From the NCBI GenBank assembly GCA_914767715.1, contig OU612071.1, forward strand, positions 24,611,681 through 24,675,680: a stretch of DNA of 64,000 nucleotides. Reading direction: 5' to 3'. Shown in pieces: positions 33,101-45,498 of this stretch (its first letter is position 1; every line of letters starts with the position of its first letter). A program made the translations under genes and the position numbers. Origin of the DNA: Membranipora membranacea. Its lineage: Eukaryota > Bryozoa > Gymnolaemata > Cheilostomatida > Membraniporidae. The notes beneath the pieces were generated by a model, which was not told the DNA's origin, searched no databases, and saw only the letters and a program-made list of their open reading frames with translations.

Positions 33101-35071
33101 CATAAAAAAACCAGCAGAGCTAGGATAATTGTACTATCTAAATTGATTGTTACTTGTTGGATTGGTATGTATCGTGAAAGACATTCCACATTCTTATCAA
33201 TCTAGAAATCAATGGCCATTGACAAATCTTCTTTCATACAAAAATTTACTCAGTTACTATGCTTTCATCTGATGGTTAGTTATCTAAAACTTACACAATG
33301 GCTGGTCCGAAACGACATATAGTAGCTGGTAAGTGGCAGGCCATATGAAAATTTGGTGGACAGTCATTGTGTGTTCTGACGTATCTTACTAGAGAAAGCT
33401 GAAGTAGTCCAGCTGCTCTGCAAATGTCCGTTTCTGTGATTAATCTGTTAAAGATAAAATTTAACATCTATGAATTCAACACCACTCCATTCATCGAAAA
33501 TAAAATCTACTGACATTCCCTGTACCGCATGGCTTGGATGCCATTTCAATTTCAGCCGCAGAAAGTCGCAACGTGATAGAGCTGACATTCTTTCTGTGAC
33601 ATGGAAAGAAAATGCAAAATGATACCCCGTATCTACCGTTGATCAGCTAATCACCTAAATCCCTCCATCAATACCTTTAGATACACTTGCACCAAAAATT
33701 GCTATATAGTTCCAAATGATGAAGCATTGAAAATATAATGGTCGTACAAATTGGCAATGATCGAGATGGAACTCCATGCCTATGCTTGATATCCCAAACG
33801 ATGATTTATCGAATTAAACTGGAAAAATGCTAGCTTACATCATCATGGAATTAATTGCCGTTATGCACCTTGGTATAACATGTGGAGATGATAATCTCTT
33901 TCTTTCTCCCCCTGAAGGCCCAGTTAGTGGTTTTTCTAAGTCTATGCTGAGAAATAAGAAGCTGAATTGGTGCACACTGGTAGCCTAGGATTCAGTCCAA
34001 CAATGAGGCCTTGTTGTAACAGCCATCACCTGTCATGTACCAGGTCCTGACAGTGACCATTCTGGCTGTCACTGGAAATGCCATATAATAATCATTTCTT
34101 ATTCACTTCCAGTGGCAGAAATAATGACATTTTAATAGACATTTATTGCAATAACGACGACCAAATAATGGGCTGTGTCCTGGTGTGTGAGATTACGCTT
34201 TGCCATCTCGATGAGTGGGAGCCAATTAATTGTAGCTTTGCTATTACCTAGTTTTTGCAATTCATTGATATCATAATGATGTCCTGTTTTTACATATTTT
34301 TGGTAGTACTATATAGGAGATAGTTTTTACTCCGTTCAGTATGTTTTGTTTGAGAGAGCAATCAAGATGCTGATGTACAATAAAAAGTCTCGTCAATTCG
34401 CCCTAGTAACCGCTCGGTGTGCGGCATAGAAGTTTAGTGCCGTCACATTGTCTGCGTTATTGGTGATGTTGGATATTGCTTCTGTGGTGTTATCTGCTCA
34501 TGTATCACTAGTATTGTACCCTTATAAATGGACCCATGTGCTTGTGTTTTGTTTTGGTATATTGTACAGTGTAGATGCGATATATGGTATTATTTTCCTG
34601 GAATTCTGGCATTGGCATATCATGCTCTCTGCGCATTTTGTCCTGATGGTATTTTGACCACGGCATTATGGCCAGGTTATGACTTTACCGCTGGATTCCC
34701 CAGCACATGTTTGACAATAATGACTGACCTGAAAAATGCACTTCAACAATTACTCATGATGTGGTTTTCAATCAAAAGGTCTGTCATCATTACTGTGTAG
34801 CTAGTCTGAGCCCCCTAGACTCGTGCCCCCACATCTGACGGCCCCCTGCCAGGGCAGAACTTGTACTCATAGCAACTTAAATAAAATAAAATCACTGTTG
34901 GTTCTTTGATGAAGTTTTATTGTTTTGTAGCTAAAATTATGATAGAAAATGATGTTTTCAAAGGAATTCATCATATTCTTAGGTCAGAAGGGAATAGTGA
35001 AGTACTTGCGCAGCTTTTCCGTTCTGGTGATGGCGGATGTATCAACTACCTGAAAGACGCAAATAAGGATA
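30176..35071. other. Mostly non-coding; a few possible minus-strand exons
   Basis: Possible pieces: 30745-30850 (IQSLLLVWGSGTRTHDNEDG, open but without a clear donor); 32264-32350 (QQLAEIENVPAVEQLCSRRI, followed by GTAAGTAC); 32345-32480 (SPQLQGRKPDVRIEFEDLLD then AMTDEI, stop). They lie on the strand and side where 5' exons of the EGF/propeller gene should be, but their phases could not be tied together. Nothing else was recognised. Confidence 0.25.
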
Positions 35072-35570
35072 TATTTTAGTGAATCTGACAAAGCTAAGAA
35101 AGCAGTTCTCTACTTTGATGCTATCTTAAGTCCTGGTGTAAATCATTTAATTTAAGTCACAGTGTCGCTATCATATTGTTTGGTATTGTTTTGAAGTTCC
35201 CAGTCTAATTTAACGTGCGTAAGCAACCTTTGACATTCACTAAGTTCCCATTCATTGTGTTCACATTGACTTGAGGAGCTATGGAATCATGGCCAAAGCA
35301 TTGGTTCAATTTAGTTGTGTATTGGTTTGTGTTCCTTCGTTAGATTAGGGCCGAGCGCAGTGGATAGCATCAAAGGCTGGTCCGATTCCCTTTGTCCGAC
35401 GCCCCCCCCCCCCTTCTAAATTGTAATCAACAAAGAGATCCGAGTCATGGAAATAAAAGAGAGGGAGTCATCAGTGATTCCAGAGAGTAAGAATTATATT
35501 GAATTACAAAGATTAAGAAACAAACAACTCTATCAAATGCAATGAAATTTGGTGTCCGGGACGAAGTGTC

Positions 35571-35753
35571 ATGGAAGAAGCAGTCGTTTGTTATTATATT
35601 CTATTATTAAATCAAATTAAAATTCAAGGGCTAATCAAACCAATTGAAAATGATTACATAAAATGTCACAAAAATATCTATTCTTGTGACTTTTATCAAC
35701 GCCAGGATACAATGATCGACTCCATCTTAGCTTCAAATATCTATTTTAGATGA
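35571..35753 (+). CDS. 60-codon frame in array unit 1 (function unknown)
   Basis: It starts MEEAVVCYYILLLNQIKIQG and ends SILASNIYFR. The same frame is found at 36430 and 37289 with one to three residue differences each. Unit 4 has a frame of the same start (38000) with an altered end (LIKQLKMIT). There is no motif, signal peptide or splice evidence. It may be chance within an AT-rich repeat; conservation simply follows the DNA identity of the units. Confidence 0.2.
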   Translation: MEEAVVCYYILLLNQIKIQGLIKPIENDYIKCHKNIYSCDFYQRQDTMIDSILASNIYFR

Positions 35754-36429
35754 CACTGCACTATTTTTGCCAAGGTCAACCACTTAAAATTCATCATTGG
35801 CTCTCAGTTGTTCTCTAAAGGAGTGGTTGAGGATGTAAGGGCTCCCATGTGTGACTATGGGTACTACATTAGCTGCACAATGACGATATCATGTAGAGGT
35901 TGTGTTCTGTTTTGGTCTTTTTGCTGAATATATTTTAGTGAATTTGACAAAGCTAAGAAAACAGTTCTCTACTTTGATGCTATCAAAGGCCCTGGTGTAA
36001 ATCATTTAGTTTAAGTCACAGTGTCGCTATCATATTGTTTGGTATTGTTTTGAAGTTCTCAGTCTAATTTAACGTGCGTCAGCAAGCTTTGACGTTCACT
36101 AAGTTCCCATTCATTGTGTTCACATTGACTTGAGGAGCTATGGAATCATGGCAAAAGCATTGGTTCAATTTAGTTGTGTATTGGTTTGTGTTCCTTCGTT
36201 AGATTAGGGCCGAGCGCAGTGGATAGCATCAAAGACTGGTCCAATTCCCTTTGTCCGACGCCCCCCCCCCCCTTCTAAATTGTAATCAACAAAGAGATCT
36301 GAGTCATGGAAATAAAAGAGAGGGAGTCATCAGTGATTCCAGAGAGTAAGAATTATATTGAATTACAAAGATTAAGAAACAAACAACTCTATCAAATGCA
36401 ATGATATTTGTTGTCAGGGACGAAGTGTC

Positions 36430-36612
36430 ATGGAAGAAGCAGTCATTTGTTATTATATTCTATTATTAAATCAAATTAAAATTCAAGGGCTAATCAAACT
36501 AATTGAAAATGATTACATAAAATGTCACAAAAATATCTATTCTTGTGACTTTTATCAACGCCAGGATACAATGATCGACTCCATTTCAGCTTCAAATATC
36601 TATTTTAGGTGA
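36430..36612 (+). CDS. 60-codon frame in array unit 2 (function unknown)
   Basis: Counterpart of 35571-35753. It begins MEEAVICYYILLLNQIKIQG and differs at V6I, P24L and L53S. Confidence 0.2.
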   Translation: MEEAVICYYILLLNQIKIQGLIKLIENDYIKCHKNIYSCDFYQRQDTMIDSISASNIYFR

Positions 36613-37288
36613 CACTGCACTATTTTTGCCAAGGTCAACCACTTAAAATTCATCATTGGCTCTCTGTTGTTCTCTAAAGGAGATGTTGAGGATGTAAGGG
36701 CTCCCATGTGTGACTATGGGTACTACAATAGCTGCACAATGACGATATCCTGTAGAGGTCGTGTTCTGTTTTGGTCTTTTTGCTGAATATATTTTAGTGA
36801 ATTTGACAAAGCTAAGAAATCAGTTCTCTACTTTGATGCTATCAAAGGCCCTGGTGTAAATCATTTAATTTAAGTCACAGTGTCGCTATCATATTGTTTG
36901 GTATTGTTTTGAAGTTCTCAGTCTAATTTAACGTGCGTCAGCAACCTTTGACGTTCACTAAGTTCCCATTCATTGTGTTCACATTGACTTGAGGAGCTAT
37001 GGAATCATGGCGAAAGCATTGGTTCAATTTAGTTGTGTATTGGTTTGTGTTCCTTCGTTAGATTAGGGCCGAGCGCAGTGGATAGCATCAAAGGCTGGTC
37101 CGATTCCCTTTGTCCGACGCCCCCCCCCCCCTTCTAAATTGTAATCAACAAAGAGATCTGAGTCATGGAAATAAAAGAGAGGGAGTCATCAGTGATTCCA
37201 GAGAGTAAGAATTATATTGAATTACAAAGATTAAGAAACAAACAACTCTATTAAATGCAATGAAATTTGGTGTCAGGGACGAAGTGTC

Positions 37289-37471
37289 ATGGAAGAAGCA
37301 GTCATTTGTTATTATATTCTATCATTAAATCAAATTAAAATTCAAGGGCTAATCAAACCAATTGAAAATGATTACATAAAATGTCACAAAAATATCTATT
37401 CTTGTGACTTTTATCAACGCCAGGATACAATGATCGACTCCATTTCAGCTTCAAATATCTATTTTAGGTGA
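37289..37471 (+). CDS. 60-codon frame in array unit 3 (function unknown)
   Basis: Counterpart of 35571-35753, beginning MEEAVICYYILSLNQIKIQG. It has an L12S change. Confidence 0.2.
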   Translation: MEEAVICYYILSLNQIKIQGLIKPIENDYIKCHKNIYSCDFYQRQDTMIDSISASNIYFR

Positions 37472-38389
37472 CACTGCACTATTTTTGCCAAGGTCAACCA
37501 CTTAAAATTCATCATTGGCTCTCAGTTGTTCTCTAAAGGAGTGGTTGAGGATGTAAGGGCTCCCATGTGTGACTATGGGTACTATAATAGCTGCACAATG
37601 ACGATAGCATGTAGAGGTCGTGTTCTGTTTTGGTCTTTTTGCTGAATATATTTTAGTGAATTTGACAAAGCTAAAAAAGCAGTTCTCTACTTTGATGCTA
37701 TCAAAGGTCCTGGTGTAAATCATTCGATTTAAGTCACAGTGTCGCTATCATATTGTTTGGTATTGTTTTGAAGTTCTCAGTCTAATTTAATGTGCGTCAG
37801 CAACCTTTGACGTTCACTAAGTTCCCATTCATTGTGTTCACATTGACTTGAGGAGCTATGGAATCATGGCAAAAGCATTGGTTCAATTTAGTTGTGTATT
37901 GGTTTGTGTTCCTTCGTCAGATTAGGGCCGAGCACAGTGCATAGCATCAAAGACTGGTTCATCAAATGCAATGAAATTTGGTGTCAGGAACGAAGTGTGA
38001 TGGAAGAAGCATTCATCTTTTATTATATTCTATTTTTAAATCAAATTAAAATTCAAGGGCTTATCAAACAATTGAAAATGATTACATAAAATGTCATAAA
38101 AATATCTATACTTGTGACTTTTATCAAGGTCAGGATACAATGATCGACGCTATTTCAGCTTCAAATATCTATGTTAGATGACACTGCGCTATTTTTGCCA
38201 AGGTCACTCACTTAAAATTCATCATTGGATCTCAGTTGTTCTTTAAAGGAGTGGTTGAGGATGTAAAGGCTCCAATATGTGACTATGGGTACTACAATAG
38301 CTGCACAATGACGATATCCTGTAGAGGTTGTGTCCTGGTTTGGTCATTTTGCTGAAATCGGGCCAAGTTTTTACCAAAGACGTAACCAA

Positions 38390-38452
38390 CATAGACCTAC
38401 TAATAATAGACAAATTTATCTAATAAATAAATTTATTATTAGTAGGTCTATG
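38390..38452. repeat. Hairpin just outside the 859-bp array
   Basis: CATAGACCTACTAATAAT pairs with ATTATTAGTAGGTCTATG across an AT-rich loop, 33 bp beyond the end of the last array unit. Confidence 0.8.
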
Positions 38453-40374
38453 GTAATCAATGATTACTAGTCAAGCCATTCCTTTCGATTTCCTCAATTT
38501 CCTGTTTTCCGATTGGTCTGAATAAGTAGAATAACATCGCAAAATGACCACTTGGTTGGGAAAATTCAAACCAAAAGAGAACGTCCAAATTTTACACTCG
38601 GTCTTTGGGAGGATAACTCTTACAAATAAGTATTTGTGCGTCGCCAACAAAATCTGTATCACAGTATTCAGGAGTTTGATTGTTGGATTAACCCAGTGGG
38701 TGTATGGGGGGAAGAGGTTTATTCTGTTGTACTGTACCATGGGGCGCTTTTATTTTATTTGAATTAATGCATATTGTATTCATTATAAAAACAGGTCAGT
38801 ATAGGACGTTTAATTGTTGTCTATGCTTCCCTCCTAGTTCTTGCTTACCGAGCCTCACGGTCCTGCAGCTTTTAATGTGAGAAGGCAGGGTCCCCGCATT
38901 GTGTATCTGAGTAATGAACACGCTCAAACTAGAAGCAGTTAAATTTTAACAAATATGTACCCACAAGGTTCACAAGAAAATCTAATCCCTACAAGCGTTA
39001 GTATTGATAAATCTTGACACCATAGTAGTGATAATAAATCAGAGGCCCCCCTAAGTGCCTGAGCTATGCGCCACCCCTGGGCTGGGAGTATTACCTTAAT
39101 ATTGTTTAATATTGGTTACAGTGCCAACACAATAACCATGTTAATGCTGATACGGCTTTTCAGCTGATATTAAATTAGCTCTTCTCGCTTGTGTATAATA
39201 AAAATAATATATTCACCCTATAGCCACAGATCACTTCAAGTTAGTTTCATGTATTTTCAGGCACTCATATGAGACCCTCAATATCAGTGCTTGACTTGAG
39301 AAGGTTACAGGCTATGAGCCAGAGATAAAAGGTAAAGTAGGCCGGTTCCATAAAAGGTTAGCTAGAGAAGAGTTCCACACACTCTGTTGGGTCGCTGTCT
39401 TTGTTCATGTTGGACTTCTGCTGATATACTGAATCTTACAGGTGAGGCACGTTCTCATGATTGGATCCGTAGGGCGCTGGCAGTCAGGTTGATATTAACA
39501 GACCTTTTCTAGATTAGTTACTTCTTCTGGAGGTTTGTCTTAGCTTGTCTTTCCCTGTATTGGATAGATGGCAGGCTGGAATTTATCACCAGTCTGGCAT
39601 GGGTTCAGATCTCTGTGACCAACAGATCTCACAGAAACTTTTAAGTCTGTATTCGACAAATCGACCCGGAGATGTAGTCAATCTGAAGTTTTAACGCATG
39701 TCGACTGGGCTGCTCCTGTAGCAATGAAATTACAAATTGAGATGCTGTGTCATTGGATTGAGCACATTTTGAGACCGAGGCACAGTTGGCCATCAGTAGA
39801 TGTCAGGGTTGTGATATATGATTTTTTGTCACTGTTGTTTATAGAGCTGGAAGTGCTGGTTTCACCGATTTAAGATGTAACGTCTGTCTGCTACGGCCGG
39901 GTCCCGTCATCTGAATTTTATTATTTATATATTAATTATTACATGAAGTCATAGGCTATAGGAGATTTATGGACCATGATATTATCTGAGCCCATAATCT
40001 TTGTATTTAGTATCTCGCACATGTGCTGCACCATACCACCTTCCTTTTTATACTCGTTCGTAATTTGCTCAGTTATCTTTAGCTATCAATTTTAGGCATG
40101 AGCATTTTATTCCATATTCCTATTCATTACATTACGTTACGTTACGTTACGTTACGTTACATGACATTACATTACATTAAATTACATTACATTACATTAC
40201 ATTACATTACATTACATTACATTACATTACAATACATTACATGCACATGCATATAATTGACAATGGTTTGTTTACTTTGCAGGACCTTGCAATTCTAATC
40301 CCATCTTTGACACTTGCATAATAGACCTGTGAAAGCATCACTCCAAGTTAGACCCATATTTCAAAAATACATAC
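38453..40374. other. Intergenic stretch upstream of the transporter gene
   Basis: No exon could be supported. It contains the pentanucleotide array listed separately. Any promoter for the SLC16-like gene should lie here, but no element is recognisable. Confidence 0.4.
40126..40242. repeat. (ACATT)n / (ACGTT)n pentanucleotide array
   Basis: A run of ATTAC and GTTAC units, about 23 in all. The central five carry G instead of A, giving CpG-containing units. Confidence 0.95.
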
Positions 40375-43300
40375 ATGGAGAAGGAGAATGCTGAGCAGGA
40401 TAATGCTGAGCAGGAGATAGAAGATAGCCACAGAGCAGGAGATAAAGGCGAAGATAACGACGAAGATAAAATCCCAACAGATAAATACGAGTTTGTAGAT
40501 GGGGGTAAGTGTGGTTCAATTGTTCAGGCGTCAGAAGCAGGGTCACCATATATAATTTGAATATGCTAAAAAAGTTACATGACCTCGCATGTTCACAAGA
40601 GGTTGACAACTTCTCTGCAATTTTAAGAATTTGTTGTAAAAATTGAAATTTAATTTCGAAGTTGCCCCCATCCAAGTATCTAGTATCTAGTATTATAAAG
40701 CTTTTTTGGATGATCACTCTCTTTTTCTATTGAGCATGCCTCATGCTCTTATTTCCTCTGCTCTTCTATGTCCGCTTTCGGCAGGGGTGATAAACCCTGG
40801 ATTTGCTCCATTGTTGCCCAACAAACGCTAGAACTTTTATATCTCTATAATTTATGGCAGGTTTGATGCATGCACACAAGGTCCCTCTGGTCTAGTCCCT
40901 AGTCTGATTGTGAGCTTAACAACAATATAAGAAAAAGTATAGCTGCCATATAGCCTTTAACAGAATTTTACACAGCTCTGTCGTTTGTGTTCAAAAACTG
41001 TATCTTATCATAAATATCTACCTTCAGTTTTAAGTTTTTCCCTACCAAAAGAAAGCATTGACTTGTTCTTCATTTTATAGGATATGGCTGGGTTATAGTT
41101 CTGAGCTGCTTTGTATTCTTGATGATTGCGGACGGCATTACATTGTCTTTTGGAGTTCTGTATGATGACCTGGTGACTAGATACAACACAAGCAGAACAG
41201 CAGCATTCTGGTTGCTGTCTATGCAAATTGGAATCAGAAGTATTTCAGGTACAAATTGTCAGGAACCTTCATTTCTGAGGTACAAGTACCAAGTGATGTA
41301 ATACAACTTTAATACTAATTTCTTTGGATACTCTTCGACCTAGAAATTGGGAGACATCCAGGGACGAAGCAACATGCAGCAGTATTTAAACCGAATCGAT
41401 TACCTATAACAATACATCAACCATTGAAATTTTAATTTGTATTGTATTGAAATTGTATTGGTATTCTTGGTTTCCTAACATAAACCACAATTAGAGTTTG
41501 TGATAGATATTGGTTATCGTGAGGGTCTATTCGCAGTGTGCTTAGGAGTGGAGAATCCTGGTACTGGCTTACGTTTGCACATTTATGATAAGACATATTC
41601 ATTGTCCTACAGTATGCATAGAGCGTACACTTCAAAAGGACAGGACATCCCGCTTGTCCAAGTGATGGATAGGGAGGGAAGGATATCGTCACATCTGTAA
41701 GGGGTTAACATAGTATAAGAATGTAAAACGTTCATGTTTCAATCCAAGATGAAGCCTTCCCATATTTGGGATCTTATTCTGCGCCATGGCCCGCCTAAAA
41801 AACAAACCTTTGGGCCCAACTCATCCTCTTTTCATCATATGATGCTCACCGATTTTTTTCAATTCTTAGTGTCAATCACAGTAGGGGTCTGATGATGCCC
41901 CTTCCTGTTACACTGAAATCCGAGGCTAATTTCTTGTCGATTTTCTTCTTAAAAAGGGATGAAATGCCTTAAAATTGTCTCTGATTTTTAAATTTTTTCT
42001 TGAGGCAGGCCCCCCCCCCATATCCCCTTCGGGGAAGGCGCTATAGCACCCCTCCCACACCCACCTGGCCTGGCCCTACCACTTCAAAACATATGGATAC
42101 AGCCCTGCAGTGTTAACTCTTTTCTACCACAACGGTCCCCCCCTCTTCATTGCTCAATAACATAGAGACATTTATGAATTTATCAAATTTCAAATTATAA
42201 TCCCCTGAAGCTGAGGAAGTCTCTAAATTTTAATTATGATCATTGGCATATGATCAACCATAATTTTTTAACCAAGCAAACATCACAGTCCCAAAACACT
42301 ACTATTGCTTTAATTGTTGATTGACTTTGAACTGTAAATGCCCCTGTATATATATTTACTGTGATTGTTTCAGGTGTATTTGTGAGTGGAGTTATAAACA
42401 CATATGGTGCACGCGTTGTCGGAGTTTTAGGATCATTACTTCTAGCATCTGGAACTTTGATATGTGCTCATGCTCCAAATATATACACCTTATACATCTC
42501 ATATGGCTTCATCAATGGTGAGTCGGCTGTTTGTCAGTTTAAACATTTCATTGTCTCAGGGGATGTTCAGAACTCGACTTACAGTAGGGTGTTTTTGGGG
42601 CCTTTAACATTTAACTTTTAGACATTTTGTTTGTCCATGACTAAAGTTCTCTGAGGAGTTTTCGAAAAATTGACAGTCTTCATGAACCACAAAAATATTG
42701 TCACCGCTTAAACATATATAATCTGGTTAAACAATGAACACAGACAGGTAGCTCTCTAAAAAACAACAAAATAGTAAAAATAAAACATCAACAGAAACAG
42801 CTTAGTGTTGACTAGCCTTTAGGTTGCAGAAATTAAGTCAAATTTATCTTGTCATTGCATCAAATTTCTAATCTACAAATACACATATTTTGAATCAAAA
42901 ACCAGGTTTTCCAATCAAACGATAGATTTTGAAAAAGGAGCAGGCTACAAAGTTAAAAAAACAGGATAGTATTTGGCTCATTATAATCTTTTTTTTTAAC
43001 ACCTAGCTGCTATGTATGGATACAGGGTGTTAGTAGCACTGATATCTTTAGGGACTAGTGAAAATAATTTTTACTTGTTCTGTAGGTCTTGGAATCAACA
43101 TGCTCCTACATACTGGTAGTGTTATATCAAATCACTATTTCAGACAGAAGAGAGGTCTCGCTTCCTGCATCATCTCATGTGGAAGTGGGTTTGGCATTCT
43201 AACATTCCCTCTTATGACTTCTTACCTGCTTTATGTGTTTGGTCTCAATGGAACATTTTATATGTTAGCCGGAGCCACCCTACAAGGAATTGTTCTCAGT

Positions 43301-43738
43301 TCCGCAATAATTCCGCCACATCAGACCCTTCGCTTAAAACTTTATGCTAGAGGAAAAGGGAGAAAATCTGACAGACAGACACCAGAACCAGATACTAAAC
43401 TTTCAGCTCATTACCCAGTTTGTCAAATGAAAACAACAGAGACATCTGACAATACTCAGGGGACACCATCGTCCTTGGATAATATGAAGCTTGTCCTGAG
43501 AAAATCTGCAGATATCAAGCTACTACGTAATCCAGTCTATTTAATATTTTGCATGAATTCGGCATCTCTTCGATTTTGCACTGTAGCACCGATCGTTTTG
43601 TTACCAGCAAGAGCATCAGACTTTGGTCTGTCATCAGAGAGTGGAGCTCTCCTGGTTTCAATAGTAGGGATAAGTAGCATAGTAGGGCGCTTTTGTTACG
43701 GATTGACAGCAGATACAGCTGGTTATCAACGATTATAG
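40375..43738 (+). CDS. SLC16 (monocarboxylate transporter)-like gene, C-terminus missing
   Basis: Four exons with matching phases: 40375-40504 (acidic N-terminus MEKENAEQDNAEQEIEDSH to KYEFVDG); 41081-41248; 42374-42517; 43086-43738. Join 1 gives DGGYGWVIVLSCFVFL, the SLC16 TM1 signature ([DE]-G-[GS]-x-[GA]-W). Exon 3 gives GVINTYGARVVGVLGSLLLA (TM3). Exon 4 gives NHYFRQKRGLASCIISCGSG (the TM5 'YF..RR..A.G...G' motif), a long polar loop (KGRKSDRQTPEPD), then TM7-8 and GRFCYGLTADTAGYQRL, stop. SLC16 proteins are proton-linked or facilitative carriers of lactate, pyruvate and similar acids, or of thyroid hormones or amino acids, with 12 TM segments and usually 430-500 residues. This model has 364 residues and lacks about four C-terminal helices. 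Either a premature stop or a missed splice (weak GCTG|GTTATC near 43722) explains that. The substrate cannot be told. Confidence 0.8.
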
Positions 43739-44096
43739 CGCTTGAAAGTTTTCTCAAGATGTCTCAAGACTGTTTTGTAAGAATAAGGAAGACACCCATA
43801 TTAAAAGTTGAATTGCATTTTATGAATTGTTATTGTTATTTGATAAGTTTCCTTGTTGCGATGGCTCAAAACACTGTGAGATTTTTGGATTTTATGACAG
43901 TGCCAAACTTTGATCCCGGCAACAGTATCTAGGCAATTTTTATCACCATAAATCTTAAGCGTCCAAATTAATCGATAAGAACCCATATAATTTGGCGGGA
44001 TTATTTGAAATAAATTTTACCAGGCAAATCAAAGTTTATTTTCACCTCTTTGGATAAGAATTGGTCATTGATCATTTTGATTAGCATTTATATAGC

Positions 44097-44400
44097 CTGG
44101 ATAGCTCAGCTCATAATCTGAGGGACCATGGTCCGAGTCCCTGCTTAGGCGGAGGCTTAGTTTTGAGAGCATCACAGATTTGGCAGAGATTTTGGTAGAG
44201 TTCTCACTCAAAACTCCCCAGTCAACCTGCACTCTCTTGCACGCATGATAGTAATTTCAGCCGGAGGCGCTTGAAACCTTCTCATCCACAAACTTTGTTC
44301 ACTGTCTCAGAGCTTGGACTGCAATGATTGGTGGCACTATCTGCGATGTAATGTCACTGTAACTTGAAGTCGCTGTAAGCTCTGCTGCCAAAAAAGGAGG
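44097..44400 (+). mobile_element. Possible second tRNA-derived SINE
   Basis: It starts GCCTGGATAGCTCAGCTCAT (box A-like) with GGTCCGAGTCCCTG (box B-like) at tRNA spacing, then a non-tRNA body ending CTGCTGCCAAAAAAGG. There is no second copy in this window, so the element borders are guesses. The head does not fold as a complete tRNA by eye. Confidence 0.4.
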
Positions 44401-44529
44401 CATCAGGGAAGGGGGATTAGTTCATTCAGACGTCACTGTGACGTCTGAATAAACATCTTCCTTTTCCCAACCAAATCATCGATATACAGTTGTACACTCA
44501 AAGAAAGATTTGAGTTAAAGCATGACAAC

Positions 44530-44860
44530 CTGGCCCCATCAAAACTTGGCTCTGTCCAAACATGGCCCTGTCCAAGCTTGGCCTGAGCAACACCTGGCCC
44601 CAAATACAAAATTTGGCCCCATTTAATAAAGCTTGGCCCCAGATATGAACTTGGCCCCCATATACTGACACTCGCCCCAAATACAAAACTCAGCACCATC
44701 AGTAGAACAAAAATTAGTGAAACTTTGCCCCATATACTACTTCTTGGCCAATAAATACAAAACTTGATCCAGATGGACAAACTTGGCCCCATATACTGAA
44801 ACTTGGCCCAAATCAGTAAAACTTGGCCCCAGATATAAAACTTGGCCCCATGTACTGCTA
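44530..44860. repeat. Degenerate minisatellite, about 20-bp unit
   Basis: AACTTGGCCCCATATACTGA-like units repeat about 15 times (CTTGGCCCCA, CTTGGCCCAAAT, CTTGGCCCCAGATATAAA). Long frames across it on the minus strand (WGQ, IWG repeats) are a by-product of the repeat and not a gene. Confidence 0.85.
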
Positions 44861-45498
44861 ATTCAAAGATCAACAAAATCAGAAAGTCACATAATATTGA
44901 TCCTGCTGGCCCTACTACCCCGAAAACATACTGAAGTTGTTGCTTCCACATTTTTGCATTTTGGAAATTAATAGGTTCCCAGTATTTATACTTATGATGG
45001 TTTAAATATTGATCCTCATATCATTCACATTTTCCACTATGGCAGACATGAGCAGAATAATTGGCTGGAAAATGTTTCATTATCGCTTTAGATATTAAAC
45101 TTGAGACAATGTATACGGGACAAACTGCCATGCTATCCGTTAAGAAAAATAATATTAAGTTGCAAAATTGCTATTCCACAAATCATTTTGTAGTTGTAGT
45201 CTCATGCCATGGACATATTAACATAAATGAGCTGATGTGTTTCCAGCATGTGAAATATCTACTGAAAATCAAAATGCCAATAATAATTGCTGAATGAGAC
45301 AATAACAAGTTATCAATTAATATTTTGTCAGGTAAGAAGAAGGATCAAGAAGCTATCTATCACAGTTTTGAGAATAACTGGGTTTGGTATGGTAAGTATT
45401 GCAATTTAACTGGTATCATGTTCAGGACAAAAGTTAAGTTGTCATAATATAACAGGTTTCAGATGCATTTTAGGTAGTAATCAATGTTAGGGAGTATC

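Larger units (their letters stand above)
35072..38357. repeat. 859-bp tandem array, four units (last one deleted to about 709 bp)
   Basis: The unit boundary TATTTTAGTGAAT recurs at 35072, 35931, 36790 and 37649, exactly 859 bp apart. Units 1-3 appear more than 97% alike. The fourth lacks about 150 bp, including the C-tract. Each full unit has a C13-14 tract (after GTCCGACG), the word GAGCGCAGTGGATAGCATCA, and a plus-strand 60-codon frame starting MEEAV. Since 859 is not a multiple of three, no frame runs across units. The unit does not look like a known transposon and has no terminal repeats that I can see. Low divergence implies recent amplification or homogenisation. A 30-40 bp match to the unit (GGTATTGTTTTGAAG.TCT.AGTCTAA) occurs alone at about 55370-55400. 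Confidence 0.95.
43739..45498. other. Region downstream of the transporter
   Basis: It contains a tRNA-like SINE and a minisatellite (listed separately). I searched for the missing TM9-12 exon of the transporter on the plus strand and found no convincing candidate. Confidence 0.4.

Noticed and set aside
32842-33103. Two overlapping minus-strand frames rich in F, L and S
   Set aside because: They are low-complexity translation of purine-rich DNA with no support.
34448-34800. Hydrophobic plus-strand frames (69 and 90 codons)
   Set aside because: Two overlapping frames look equally hydrophobic, as expected in T-rich DNA. There is no splice or family support.
40126-40242. CRISPR-like short repeats
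   Set aside because: A simple pentanucleotide microsatellite without spacers.
41500-41700. 66-codon plus-strand frame in an intron of the transporter gene
   Set aside because: It lies between two phase-matched SLC16 exons. Including it would break the joined frame, and it shows no membrane segment.
44433-44951. 172-codon minus-strand frame with WG and IWG repeats
   Set aside because: It is the translation of the 20-bp minisatellite. There is no domain, and the composition follows the DNA repeat.
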